A DNA stretch of 64,000 nucleotides from Flaccisagitta enflata (Eukaryota > Chaetognatha > Sagittoidea > Aphragmophora): NCBI GenBank assembly GCA_965153355.1, contig OZ231127.1, forward strand, positions 78,678,001-78,742,000, given 5' to 3'. The notes beneath the pieces were generated by a model, which worked only from the letters and a program-made list of their open reading frames with translations, was not told where the DNA came from and ran no database searches. Positions within the stretch are counted from its first letter, which is position 1. The number at the start of each line of letters is the position of its first letter. The position numbers and the translations under genes are program-made. Positions 44,661-55,310 of the stretch are shown piece by piece.

Positions 44661-45867
44661 ATAACCAGGTCTATCTTGACATTAACATGAAATAATTCAA
44701 GACAACAATCCAACCAGAAAGAAAAAATCCATAATTTTAACCTGTTTGCTACAAGTACCATTGACAAGAAAGAGTACCAGATGATTGTGCTGAACTGTGG
44801 GCACCTAGTCCCTCACATCCATCTGATCTTCCCATTGTAATGGTTCATGCAACCCACAACCTAAAATCTAAATCCTCTCCAATGACTGAGACCATGCCCT
44901 CAAACATTCCATGTCAACCCAAAAGTATTTCAATGAATGACCATTTCTATCTTCTTGGAATACAAATTAACTGAGACATGTCTTGTGCCTTATCTTAAGA
45001 CTAAATATCCGTAAATGACATCGGCTGTAATTGTAAATCACACGAGGAAAAACGATGCCTTTGCCTAAAATGTTCGGTCTCTCAGACAACACGTTGCATC
45101 TTACACTAAAGCCAAGCAAATTTGACTGAATAAAAACCAACTATTGTAGCTAGCTTACAATAACAATGAGGTCATGAAAATACCAATTTCACTTTACGTC
45201 AAGATTTTGATGATGAGATAGATGCCTGATGTGTTAAGTACTACCCGAATTAAAAAAAACGCAAGTTTTTCATAGAATTGTCCAGCTTGGACTATATTTC
45301 ACTAATGAAAGGCATTTTGAGGGCAAGTTAGGTTTTTTAGAGCTTCTATCCATCAAATTTGAGAGCTTTAGTCAATAGTATTCAGTAACTGATGAGAAAA
45401 AGCCGCGCAAAAGCAAGAGGTATTTTGGAGAAAAAAAATAATGGTATTGGGAAATATTAATGATGATTTTGGACGTTTCATCACACTTACCCGCTAGAAG
45501 TGTTTCATTTTTCATGGCAGACATCGGGTAACTTTAATATGAGCACCATGATTGGTGACGAAATGAGCATAAATGCTCAAATGGTTACAAAAATGACAAC
45601 CATAGAGAAATTTTTTTCAATTAGAAATGGCCTCTTTCTCCTCAAACTGCGAAATGAAATTTCGACTTACTCACCTTCATTTGAATTTAACTTCTAAACG
45701 AATAAAGCTACAAATGTGGGATTGCGCTCAAAAGAAAGCCCTTGAAAAAAGCTTCAATTTGGTCACCGATAAATTGTTTCTAAAGTTAGCCAAAGGCGCG
45801 TAAATTGGCATAGAAAAAATCTTGCGTTTTTTTTTATTCTGGTAGTATGTACATGCATGGCCCATAC

Positions 45868-45971
45868 GGTACAAGGATCAAACGCTACAATGACGCCTCT
45901 TGTACTGTGATAGTTCTTGCGATACACTTGATATGTTACATCGCGATGCTCAGGTAACCTTATCATATCGA
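45868..45971 (-). CDS. Candidate internal exon, unrecognised
   Basis: A 104-bp exon. It follows a good 3' splice site (TTGATTCAATTTAGTTTTCAG) and ends at TGTACC|GTATGG, entering with two bases of a split codon and leaving in phase 0. The 34 codons read DMIRLPEHRDVTYQVYRKNY then HSTRGVIVAFDPCT. The segment YHSTRGVIVAFD has the same spacing as the YYRGAAGVILVYD strand of Ras/Rab-type small GTPases. The preceding switch II (DTAGQE) is not matched, so this resemblance may be accidental. A short upstream ATG exon is proposed at 46124-46169. Confidence 0.35.
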
Positions 45972-46123
45972 CTGAAAACTAAATTGAATCAAACAAGTTC
46001 ATGTTCAAATCATATTTATTTAGCGATTCATAAATATCAAATGATAATATCCAATGTAGCGGTCAATGAATAAATAAGCAATATCAATAACATTGACTAG
46101 AATCTCGGCTAGGCCGTTGTTAC

Positions 46124-46167
46124 GCCGAAAAATAACTGGACAAACGAACCTCCTACGCCGTTTTTCC

Positions 46168-46169
<2 letters not shown>
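46124..46169 (-). CDS. Possible first exon upstream of 45971
   Basis: An ATG at 46169 directly follows a (CT)n array. MEKRRRRFVCPVIFR reads to a GTAACA 5' splice site at 46123, leaving one base. That fits the two-base start of the exon at 45971. Without splicing, the same ATG gives a 49-residue frame ending at 46020 next to AATAAA. Both models are speculative. Confidence 0.2.
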
Positions 46170-46170
<1 letters not shown>

Positions 46171-46223
<53 letters not shown>

Positions 46224-46226
46224 CAC

Positions 46227-46259
<33 letters not shown>

Positions 46260-46262
46260 TAC
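46171..46262. repeat. (GA)n and (CAGA)n microsatellite
   Basis: GA repeat 46171-46220, then CAGA units to 46262. Confidence 0.95.
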
Positions 46263-46620
46263 AGTCAGACAGCGACACACACACTGACCAAAAGACAGCT
46301 AAACAAGCAAATGCAGTAATGCAATATCAGAAATAGAGCAAGGAGGGTACGTTACAAAAAAAAAAAATTCAAATATGAAAAAAAAATTTCAAAGCTGAAG
46401 AGTTGACATAAGCAGACACATCAAGAAACGGCGCCATGAAATGCAACTCATGATAATGAGGACAGATTGATCATGCTCAAGAGCATGATCACGAGGAGAA
46501 AATGATCATGATCACGAGGAGAGAATGATCATGAACACGAGGACAGAATGAGGTGCGACGAAATGTTACTGTCCAAAACAGAAGAAAAGAAATACATCAA
46601 GGGTTTTTAAGGCATATAAA

Positions 46621-46843
46621 TCAGTTATAAACGGAGATGGACGATCCCGCGAATCTTGTCCTGTCTTCGTCGCTGCGGATTTCTGGCGGCGGCGGAGTTA
46701 CCGAGTTAAGGACGTCCGCGACGACGTCACTTCCGGTAGACGCCGGTTTCCGGCTTAAACGACTCTGATTATCGTCGCCACGAAGCAAAGTACGACGGAC
46801 AGACTCGAGACACCTCTCCCGGTTCTCTGCCAAGTTGGACCAT
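46621..46843 (-). CDS. Terminal exon of an unrecognised gene
   Basis: A 223-bp GC-rich terminal exon. The acceptor is formed by a (CT)n array ending CTCTCTCTCTCAG directly before ATGGTCC. The exon completes a split codon (AG|A, arginine) from the exon ending at 47087, then reads WSNLAENRERCLESVRRTLL, RGDDNQSRLSRKPASTGSD, VVADVLNSVTPPPPEIRSDE and DRTRFAGSSISVYN, stopping at TGA (46621). The first half looks helical, the second half polar and proline-containing, like a disordered C-terminal tail. The reading frame stays open and composition changes sharply at the splice site, which supports real coding. The protein family is not recognised. No AATAAA is obvious nearby. Confidence 0.6.
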
Positions 46844-46846
<3 letters not shown>

Positions 46847-46877
<31 letters not shown>

Positions 46878-46965
46878 TCATTTCGATTATAGATTGAACA
46901 TTTCATTGATAGATTGATTGATTGATTGACAGATAGATAGATAGATAGATAGATAGAAAGATAGA
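46847..46965. repeat. (GA)n, (GATT)n and (GATA)n microsatellites
   Basis: (GA)n at 46847-46876 doubles as the polypyrimidine tract of the acceptor on the minus strand. GATT and GATA units follow at 46908-46962. Confidence 0.95.
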
Positions 46966-47086
46966 GAGATTCACATTTTTCTAAAAGAGCGTCATTTTTT
47001 GGCCCAAGTTCTTATGAGAAAAAAAGTGTAGATAGATACTAGATACATAGATATAGATAGATAGACAGATAGACAAGATTTATTAC

Positions 47087-47209
47087 CTGGCTTGCAAGCG
47101 GACGTGTCTCGCCGCTTGAGCCCCTAATCTTGATTTGAGAAGCGCCGAGACTCTCTGCTCAGAAGAGGCGCTGCAAATATAAGGCAAACGCGGCGACGTC
47201 ACGCCAACC
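47087..47209 (-). CDS. Penultimate exon of the same unrecognised gene
   Basis: Bounded by CCTTTCTTTAG at 47210 and GCCAG|GTAATA at 47086. The 123-bp exon takes one base from the previous codon and leaves two, exactly the phase the terminal exon at 46843 needs. It encodes VGVTSPRLPYICSASSEQRV then SALLKSRLGAQAARHVRLQA. A second acceptor inside, CCTTATATTTGCAG before CGCCTC, lies 39 nt further in and preserves the frame, so two isoforms differing by 13 residues are possible. The core (SEQRVSALLKSRLGAQAARH) looks like an amphipathic helix. Upstream exons were not identified. A GC-rich patch at 47280-47360 may hold one. Confidence 0.55.
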
Positions 47210-47505
47210 CTAAAGAAAGGAGAGAAAAAGAAAATTGTGAGTTAGACTCTTGACTCTTAGACTTGCTACTAGACTCTTAGACTTGCTACAAATTTCACGG
47301 CATATTAAAGAAGCTTGCCGCGGCGGTGAGGCAAGCCTCTGACAGAGGCGCACGCCTATCAAGATCGAGAAGGACCTAACTGAACTTTCGAACAAAAAAT
47401 GGAATCACGGAAACCCTAGCAGCACAAAAACAAGGACAAGTTTAGGCCAATACATGCATCTAATGATTATTAAGGAAATGAAAGATTCTTTGAAAGGAAG
47501 AAACA

Positions 47506-47584
47506 ATGAATGAATGAATGAATGAATGAATGAATGAATGAATGAATGAATGAATGAATGAATGAATGAATGAATGAATGAATG
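47506..47584. repeat. (AATG)n microsatellite
   Basis: About 20 perfect AATG units. The following 47590-49740 is AT-rich with no supported gene. Confidence 0.97.
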
Positions 47585-50143
47585 ATTGATAGGTGGAGGA
47601 AACGTTGAGAACGCCCATTTCGCTTTTTTTTAAAGGAAAGCGTAACGCACCGACAGGCAGACCGACAGACAGACGAACGCACATGACCTCTTATAGACAT
47701 ACGTGGACGCGTGTATAATATAATGGAACAAATGGAGAAAATATGAATAAACTTGAAAAGCACAGTGGAAAAAAAAGCTATCGAGAAAAAAACATAAGTT
47801 AATCGATTTATGTCTTATGGTTGTTCACGCAATTAAACTTCATTAAGTAGTAATTTCGACTTATTAGTTACAACTCTTGCCTTTTTCTCTTTTTTTTTCT
47901 GTTTTAAATAAAGGGCCCTAATTTTGAAACAATAAAGAATCAAAAAACGTGTCAAGAAATTTGAGAAGAACGAGGATGAAAAGTGATGTTTATTTTCTTT
48001 AATTTCCTTAATTTTCCATTTTTTTCTAGCTTTTTTTGTATGAAGCGAGTTAACTAATTGAGCGAGAAACCAACAAAATGGCGAGAAGAATTCCTCATTT
48101 TCTTTTACGCGTTCTTCAAATTGCTTAACGGTCAAAAAGATATAACTTAAATGCTCTTGTTAGATGCTTCATTATAGGATGAGCGTTCTAGGGCTATTCA
48201 TTTATCATCAAATTACACCAAGCTAGGAAATACGCCATGGGACATCTAAAACAGCACCTCAGCCCCCCCCCCCCCTGATACTACCCCACGACGTCTATTT
48301 TTAATGCCATTCATTGTTTTAGCAGTCATGAACATTTGTCAAAGAAACGAAACAGGGTGAGCAGTTCCAGCGCGGGTCAAAAATACAACCGACACTTATT
48401 ATGCAAATACGATCGAAAGATCGACAAGAACGAGACAAATTCATCTCTGAAATCACCCCCCGACAAGTGCACCTCGATATAACTAGCAAAATAAAAGTGC
48501 CGGTCAAAATGGATAGATTCATCAATTCGGCCGGCAGCGCAGTGATCGTAGTGCTAAAATCAACTTATATTTGAACCAATCATAACTTATGACACAAGAC
48601 GCATTTTCAATTTCAATTTAACAGTTATTTTGGTGGCTCTACTTTGATACTTTTTCCCTAACTAACCCTGCACTGGAACAGTGAATGAGGTAACCGTATA
48701 TACCCGGATTTGATGTTTCAAAACTTGGGCATTGAATGAGATTGCTTTTAGCCGCGTATAGAAATATCACGGATCAAGATGGTGAGTTATCTCGATTTCT
48801 GGAGCCCTTTTTACGAGGCTGTATTTGCGAATGAACGACTGATAAGTGACTCTATGCCAGGGAAAATCTCAGATTTTATTTTTTCAAATTTCCCTGGAGT
48901 TGTAACGGGAGGCAATAATCTAAAGATCTCCTCAGGTCTTGACTCAAGAATCTTAGGAGAGTAGAAATGTAAACTCTCAATGCGATAAGCTAATATAAGA
49001 TAAGCCATTTGCCAGGATGAGAACATTCTCTCAGGGTTTTTTACTGGAACCCCCCCCCCCCATACAAACGTGGATATACTTTAGTTTATACCAACACCAG
49101 TATAAATACTGATTCAACACAAAAGAAGAACTTAAATGCAACATTATTTTGTGCTTGAAATGTTGATGAGGGTAGGGGGTTAGCGGAGAGCTCTAGAGGG
49201 AATGATGGCTTACTGGACATGATACGACATATACCTTCAAATTCCCAGTCAAACAATGATCTGAGAGAAGAAAGCAATATGTATACGAGAAACAGTGACA
49301 GTGAGAAAGACAGACGGACAGACAGAGAGACGGAGTCATACAGGCAGACAGGGGCAGAAGCAAAAACAGAGCGCAAATAGACAAATAGACATAGAAGAAA
49401 GCATCGCCTTGAAAAAAATATTTCGCGTGATTCTCCCTGTGATAACAATACAAAAGAATCTAAATATTGATAAGATTAAGACAAAAGAGAGAGACTGACT
49501 GCCCGAGGAGGGAGTCTTTTGGGACTCTCTACACATATCTCTGCAGACATCATCACGAGCTCATCTTTCTCTGCCATCTGCCGTAGAGATTCGCGTTTTC
49601 ATAACAAAACTGTCTGTGTCTGATTTTGAATCGGATTGTCGGTCTATACCTTGTGCCTGTCTCTCTTTCTCCCTGCATGTCTGACTGATTGCATGTTTTG
49701 CCGTCCGTCTGTCTATTGGCCTTTCTATTTCTTTTGTGTGTCTGTCTCTGTCTCTCTCTGTCTCTCTCTGTCTCTCTCTGGAGGTCTAATTTTTTCTGTA
49801 GTCTTGTAGTCTCAAATTCTGTTTCATTTACATAAATGCTGCCTTTCAGTTACAACATAATGCATGGCCATGGAATGCAGCAAGGCTAGTAAGTGTAAGT
49901 ACAATGCATGAGTTGAGTTGAACAATGTACAGTGAAACCAGAGAACATGTGGTGTTAAAAGGGGCGAATGGCAACTGAACAAGCATGTAGAACGTCTTGT
50001 CAGACGATTATAAAAACAAGTTAGGATAGCTTTTCAAAACAGGACTTAACAATGCCCTACTTCTAACTTTTCCTTCAATTACCTTTCCAAATTGAATTTT
50101 TTTCGCGTCGCTTGTCAAGTTTATTTCCCCAAAGATTTTCGGC

Positions 50144-50149
<6 letters not shown>

Positions 50150-50188
<39 letters not shown>
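50150..50188. repeat. (GA)n microsatellite
   Basis: Short perfect GA array. Confidence 0.95.
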
Positions 50189-50190
<2 letters not shown>

Positions 50191-50589
50191 CGTAGGCTTT
50201 CTGTAAAACTATGCACCCAGATTTCAAGTTCATCTTTATCTCTGAAAACCGAGAAATACCAAAAACCGCAATTCTCCAAAGTAATCTCGGGTCGTGGGCT
50301 GCAATCTGTTTGTGTTACTAAAGATGAATTATTATGTGCCGTCATCAGCGCAAAGAAAAAGTTCGGCTATTTAATTTGCATTTTGCAGGACTTCAGACCC
50401 AATATTAGATCTTGCAAAAGATGGACGCATCACACCCATAATGCCCCTATCCCCTCTCATCCTATTCTTTTATTATGATAAAAATTGATAGTTATGATAA
50501 TTGATTAGCTAACTTTAGTAACCTATCTTAGCCAAGATAGCGGTGGCAAACAATATATTCATTTTCTAGGGTTACAGTAGCTTTTCTTC

Positions 50590-50790
50590 TTCAGTGGCGG
50601 ACTCGCGTCACGCTCAAGTTGAAAAGTGGAAATGCGCATTTAAGATGATGCGGTTGCGAGTGTGTAAGGTGGAGGGGGGGGGCAGTCGGGTGCATGTGCG
50701 TGTGTAAAGGGAGGTTACACGCCCCTGACCATCCATCTGCGACGATATAGTCACCCATCCGCGACGATATTATATCTTCCTCAACTTGTT
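50590..50790 (+). mobile_element. Family B2 element, diverged
   Basis: CAGTGGCGGACTCGCGTCAC, CAAGTTGAAAAGTGGAAATG CGCATTT, CATCCATCTGCGACGATATA G and a duplicated CACCCATCCGCGACGATATT before the AACTTGTTCCC end. Confidence 0.7.
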
Positions 50791-50842
50791 CCCCATTCCA
50801 TCATACAGTATTCTTTTAATCTATTCCGTCTTTATCAAAAGT

Positions 50843-51030
<188 letters not shown>

Positions 51031-51145
51031 GCGCGCGTCTGGGGCCTTGAGGGACATTCAAGCTGGATAGAAGGCCTCTGGGCTTTGAGGGAGATGCGTG
51101 ATCGAGTTAGGATTTGACTCGATCCGCAAAGCTGAGCTCGGGTGA

Positions 51146-51149
51146 AGAA

Positions 51150-51196
<47 letters not shown>

Positions 51197-51330
51197 AGAA
51201 GAAGAACAAGAAGAAGAAGAAGAAGAAGAAGAAGGAGAAGAATTAAAAGAAGAGGAAGAAACTGATGATAAAGGAAGAAGAAAAGAAAAGAAGAAAGGAA
51301 AATGAGAAGAAGAAGAAGAAGAATATTAGA
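51146..51330. repeat. (GAA)n trinucleotide array
   Basis: GAA units with GGA and CAA variants. The glutamate-rich frame is an artefact. Confidence 0.95.
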
Positions 51331-51382
51331 AACGAGAGTAGAGGAGGAAGAAGAAGTAGATGAAGCATAAGGGAAGAAGAAG

Positions 51383-51385
<3 letters not shown>

Positions 51386-51444
<59 letters not shown>

Positions 51445-51530
51445 TCCGTGCAGTAAAAATTTAAGCGTCGGGTCGAAGCTCGATTTAATTTTAAGCTAAT
51501 GAGTAAGTTTTCTAAAACAAGAATATTCTC

Positions 51531-51602
<72 letters not shown>
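51386..51602. repeat. (GA)n and opposed (CT)n arrays
   Basis: (GA)n at 51386-51444 and (CT)n at 51534-51602, 90 bp apart in opposite strand sense, so the two can pair into a long imperfect stem. Confidence 0.95.
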
Positions 51603-51605
<3 letters not shown>

Positions 51606-52072
51606 CAATGACAATCTAACATTTTCTATCCACTTAACTAGAGACTACTACTAGAAGTTACCAGTTGTCCCATGTCATTTTGTCACATTTCCAATGTCAG
51701 AAATGATTGTTACCCTGGAATCGGAAACAACATGACGTTTCGACAAACCAACGGACTAACTGTACTTCTAAGTGATGCCTGATGGTGTAGCGCATATCGC
51801 GCACGTGACAAAACAGCTTTCCAAGAGCAGTCATCAACCAATTGGAGGGAAAAAGTCTCTTTTGATAAATGATATGAATTAAGTTTGCTAGAACTCGATT
51901 GAGTTAATTGCGTCGAGAACATTAAATCCTCTTCCAAACCGGTTCAAACTTGAAAGAGACAACACTTTGGTTTCGACAATTTGAGAGGTTGTCATATTGG
52001 ATGTTTTCCTTTATCACGTGCCTCTTAATGACGGAGAGACTTGCATTTACTGACAGTGGAAACAACAAAAAA

Positions 52073-52497
52073 CAGTCGCCCAAGGGCAATATGTGGTCAG
52101 CGATACCCGTTGCCTTGCTTTGTATGTTGGTGATTGTAGGTGATGATCAGGGCAGCAGCCCCAAAGGGGACACTGTCCTATTAAACACAGGGGGACATTT
52201 GCCTGATTGAATTTTCTTAGGCTGGAATTTGAATCTTGAGGCTGGTATTTGAGCCTAAATGCTAGTATTTAAGCCTTGATGCTGGATTCAAGCCTCGAAG
52301 CTGAGATTTGGCCTCGAAGCTGGTAATAAGCCTTTAGGCTGGGATTTTAGCCACGAGGCTGAGACTTGAGCCTTGAGGCTTAGATTTGAGCCTCAAGGCT
52401 GGGATTTGATCCTTAAAACTTAGATTTTGGCCTCCAGGCTGGGATTTGAGCCACAAGGCTGGGATTTGAGCCTCCACTTAAGCCTCAGGACCGCTGC
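52073..52497 (+). mobile_element. Family A element lacking its right arm
   Basis: Module CAGTCGCCCAAGGGCAATAT GTGGTCAGCGATACCCGTTG CC, arm ATCAGGGCAGCAGCCCCAAA GGGGAC, then 20 units of 'GAGGCTGGGATTTGAGCCT' to 52490. A B-type element follows directly. Confidence 0.78.
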
Positions 52498-52509
52498 CTG
52501 AACGGAACG

Positions 52510-52637
52510 ATTTGTAGTCGTCCGTCCATCCGTCTGTTGGTCCATCCATCCATACATCCGTTTCTCACACACGAGTTGGACAGTGTGAGATCGCGCCCAC
52601 CCGTCCACGACGCTACTGTGACCCCGCGTCAGTTGTT
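52510..52637 (+). mobile_element. Family B2 fragment
   Basis: TTTGTAGTCGTCCGTCCATC, ACGAGTTGGACAGTGTGAGA, CCACCCGTCCACGACGCTAC and TGTGACCCCGCGTCAGTTGT. Confidence 0.7.
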
Positions 52638-53035
52638 TCTTAACTTCTTCCAGCGGCGTGTCAATAAGTTAAATCTACGCACCGGGAAAAATTATGCAAT
52701 GCAGGATATTTTGCGTGAGCCGTAAGGTCGTGTTGGAGGGCTGTGACAGAAATGCTCATAATTTGCTGATAATGAAGAACACTCACTTGCTAATCTTTCA
52801 TCAAAGATAGTGTATCGTTTGTGCAATTTGTACATCAATGGGTCATGAATGTAAAACAGAATTAAAGTGAGATTGAAAAACCGACAGACTGACTTCTGAG
52901 TAAAGACGGCCCAAAAAGGTCCAAAATAGACAGTAAATTTTGAGGATCGAGAAGACATACATTCACCAGTCACCTACACCGACATTCGTTCAAAATTGAC
53001 GAAACGCGAGCGACTTTTCAAGAGGTTATTTTCAG

Positions 53036-53307
53036 GATCTTACTCTTTTCAACAGCGATTCATGCACGTCTCATTTTACGGTAGCCAAGTGTATACCGAG
53101 AGAGAAAACCAAATTCCATTCCAAATCTATAATCCAAAAATCTTTGCAAATCCCCTCGTCTCTGAAATCCTTACCACCTGCGGTCTCGCGACTCCCGGGG
53201 TTCTTGAAACGAGGCTTATGCCAGACCCACGAGACCTATATTTACCCCTCGAGAGTGGAAGAGAACGCGAGAATGAAAGATGCCTTTGTGTCACAGACAT
53301 GGGCTAG
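53036..53307 (+). CDS. Possible terminal exon, unrecognised
   Basis: Follows GGTTATTTTCAG and stays open for 90 codons (SYSFQQRFMHVSFYGSQVYT ... RCLCVTDMG) to a TAG at 53307. A run of about 27 A follows at once, which could mark a retrocopied transcript's poly(A) tail. The composition is mixed and unlike the repeats around it. No domain is recognised. Confidence 0.25.
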
Positions 53308-53336
53308 AAAAAAAAAAAAAAAAAAAAAAAAAAAGA
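53308..53336. repeat. Poly(A) run
   Basis: Near-homopolymeric A directly after the TAG of the frame ending at 53307. Confidence 0.9.
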
Positions 53337-53814
53337 AGAGAAGGAAAGAGGGAAAGTCAGAACTTAGAAGTATATTACTCGACTAAATAAAAGAGCCGCA
53401 CTTTTAAATATCAAATTATCATACTGAATTTCAAAAAAATTAGTTAAAATCTTAGAACATTAAAAAGCTCTTGAAATGCAATTTGGCAATTTTAACTTTG
53501 TTCCTTTAGAAATGGCTTCAGACTGAGTAGAAACATTGCCATTATCAGTTTGCATTTTTACAAATTAGAAGATGACTGTGACAAACTCTAGCTCCTAAAT
53601 GGTTTGAGATACAGATTTGGGAGAGGTCAAGAATAAAATAAAATTTAAAAATCTTCCAAATTATTTTAACAAAAAAATATTCAAATGATTTCTTTTTCTT
53701 ATCCCTCAACTTGAAAAAGGGTGCAGCTTTGTTTTGAGTCGAGTAGTAAAGGAAAGAAAAGAAGAAAAAAAAGAAAGAGATTTATAGAATGATAGATTGA
53801 TGAACAGGTACAGT

Positions 53815-53905
53815 TAGATAGATGAATAATGGCTGTAGATAGATGAATGTAGATAGATGAATACAAAGATAGATGCATCTAGATAGATATATCTAGATAG
53901 ATGAT
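53815..53905. repeat. (GATA)n/(AGATAGATGAAT)n degenerate array
   Basis: AGATAGATGAATGTAGATAG units, imperfect. Confidence 0.8.
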
Positions 53906-54041
53906 TAAACTGATGCACTTGTTGATACATGGATAGATGGTCTTGCTGTTTTGATTGTTTTTGGTTGGTTGTGCTTTTCTTAGCGTATCCAAAAATCACA
54001 GCCAAAAACACTTTTGGTAAAATCTTAAAATAGAGCGGTAG

Positions 54042-54045
<4 letters not shown>

Positions 54046-54125
<80 letters not shown>

Positions 54126-54150
54126 ACACACATACACACAATCACACACA
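54046..54150. repeat. (AG)n(AC)n compound microsatellite
   Basis: (GA)n 54046-54081 passes directly into (CA)n 54082-54121, then imperfect CA units. Confidence 0.97.
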
Positions 54151-54558
54151 CAAACACGTCTCAAATATGCATAAGCATACTAAATCAGGGGGAAAATGAC
54201 TCAGTTGCAAACATTGTCTCATTAAAATGATTATCCCGCACCGCTTTTCTGTACATAAATAATAATACTCGTAAAAATTTTGTCCCGTCTCCAATTCGAG
54301 GGACAAACTAATTACGCGAAATAAATGATTATATTATTTCTTCTTCCTCCGTTTTTGTCCCGTTTCTTTTAAAAGGCTTTCTCTTCCTACGAATTGGCGA
54401 CTAGCATTGACGGCATAATGCGCATTAGTCACTATTATATGCATAACAAACGAACCCAACCAAGAGTCGTTTTCTGGGGGAAAAACGGTTTAAGTGTTGA
54501 GCTACTTTGGTCCTGAATGGTTTCAATTGATATTTTGGTCCTTTTAAAAAGTTCCCAG

Positions 54559-54687
54559 CCACTGGTGGCGGTGGTAGTGACGCCACCGCCGACGGCAGGG
54601 CACCCAGGAGGAGACTCATTCAACACGTCACCAGACCATCCAGACGTCCTTTCATTACATTACAATCCAACTCGAACTACGAAAGAC
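54559..54687 (+). CDS. Candidate internal exon (phase 0-0), unrecognised
   Basis: A 129-bp GC-rich island between a 3' splice site (TTGGTCCTTTTAAAAAGTTCCCAG) and a perfect 5' splice site (GAAAGAC|GTGAGT). In phase 0 it gives 43 codons: PLVAVVVTPPPTAGHPGGDS, FNTSPDHPDVLSLHYNPTRT and TKD. A second frame is also open (glycine- then arginine-rich), so the frame is not proven. The phase-0 reading resembles a proline-rich cytoplasmic tail of a membrane protein, but no family is recognised. Confidence 0.42.
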
Positions 54688-54811
54688 GTGAGTCGGTCCA
54701 TCTGTCGGCAAAATTTGTTTGTTCATACTAGGTGTTAGATTTAACATGTTAGATAAGGCATGTAACCCGCTCTGTAATGGGTACAAATAAATAATACCAT
54801 CCACTTGTTTC

Positions 54812-55310
54812 TTTTTGGGCAGCGGCCCCAAAAGGGCCGATGTCTTGTAGGACACAGGGGTGAATTTACATACGTCCATCCGTCTGTATGTTCCCCCCCC
54901 CTGAGGCCTCTCATTTCTCAAATTCCCATTTAATAACATGGTAAAACGACAAAATGCATATTTTCCATCAAATAACATGGAAAATTAACAAAAAATGAAA
55001 AAAATGTCAAATTCCAATTAAATAACATGAGAAATTGATAAAACGATGGAAAAAAAATGAAATTCTCATTGAATAATATGAAAATTGACAAGAAATTGAA
55101 AAAAAAATGTATAATTCCCTTTGAATATTATGGATAATTGCCCAAGAGCCCCAAAATATGCCTTCTCAGGACATGAGGAAATTCACCCCTGTGTCCTACA
55201 GGACATCAGCCTTTTGAGGCCACTGCCCTACTTTCACTCCACTTCTTCAGCTGATCATTCCAATCAGGCCATCGGGTACCGCTGACCATGTGCGATCCTT
55301 GAATGACTTG
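54812..55310 (-). mobile_element. Family A element, AT-rich-interior subtype
   Basis: Left arm GGGCAGCGGCCCCAAAAGGG CCGATGTCTTGTAGGACACA GGGG. The right arm is CCCCTGTGTCCTACAGGACA TCAGCC at 55185, followed by module CAGGCCATCGGGTACCGCTG ACCATGTGCGATCC. The interior is different from other copies: repeats of 'AATAACATGGAAAATTGACA' (54930-55140). Confidence 0.82.

Noticed and set aside
47833-48135. A 100-codon minus-strand frame (TVKQFEERVKENEEFFSPF...)
   Set aside because: The beginning looks protein-like, but the rest is lysine-rich AT sequence and no donor in frame is convincing.
48319-48525. 68-codon minus-strand frame as a secreted cysteine-rich peptide
   Set aside because: A hydrophobic start and several cysteines are present, but no splice sites, no conserved spacing and AT-rich context make chance more likely.
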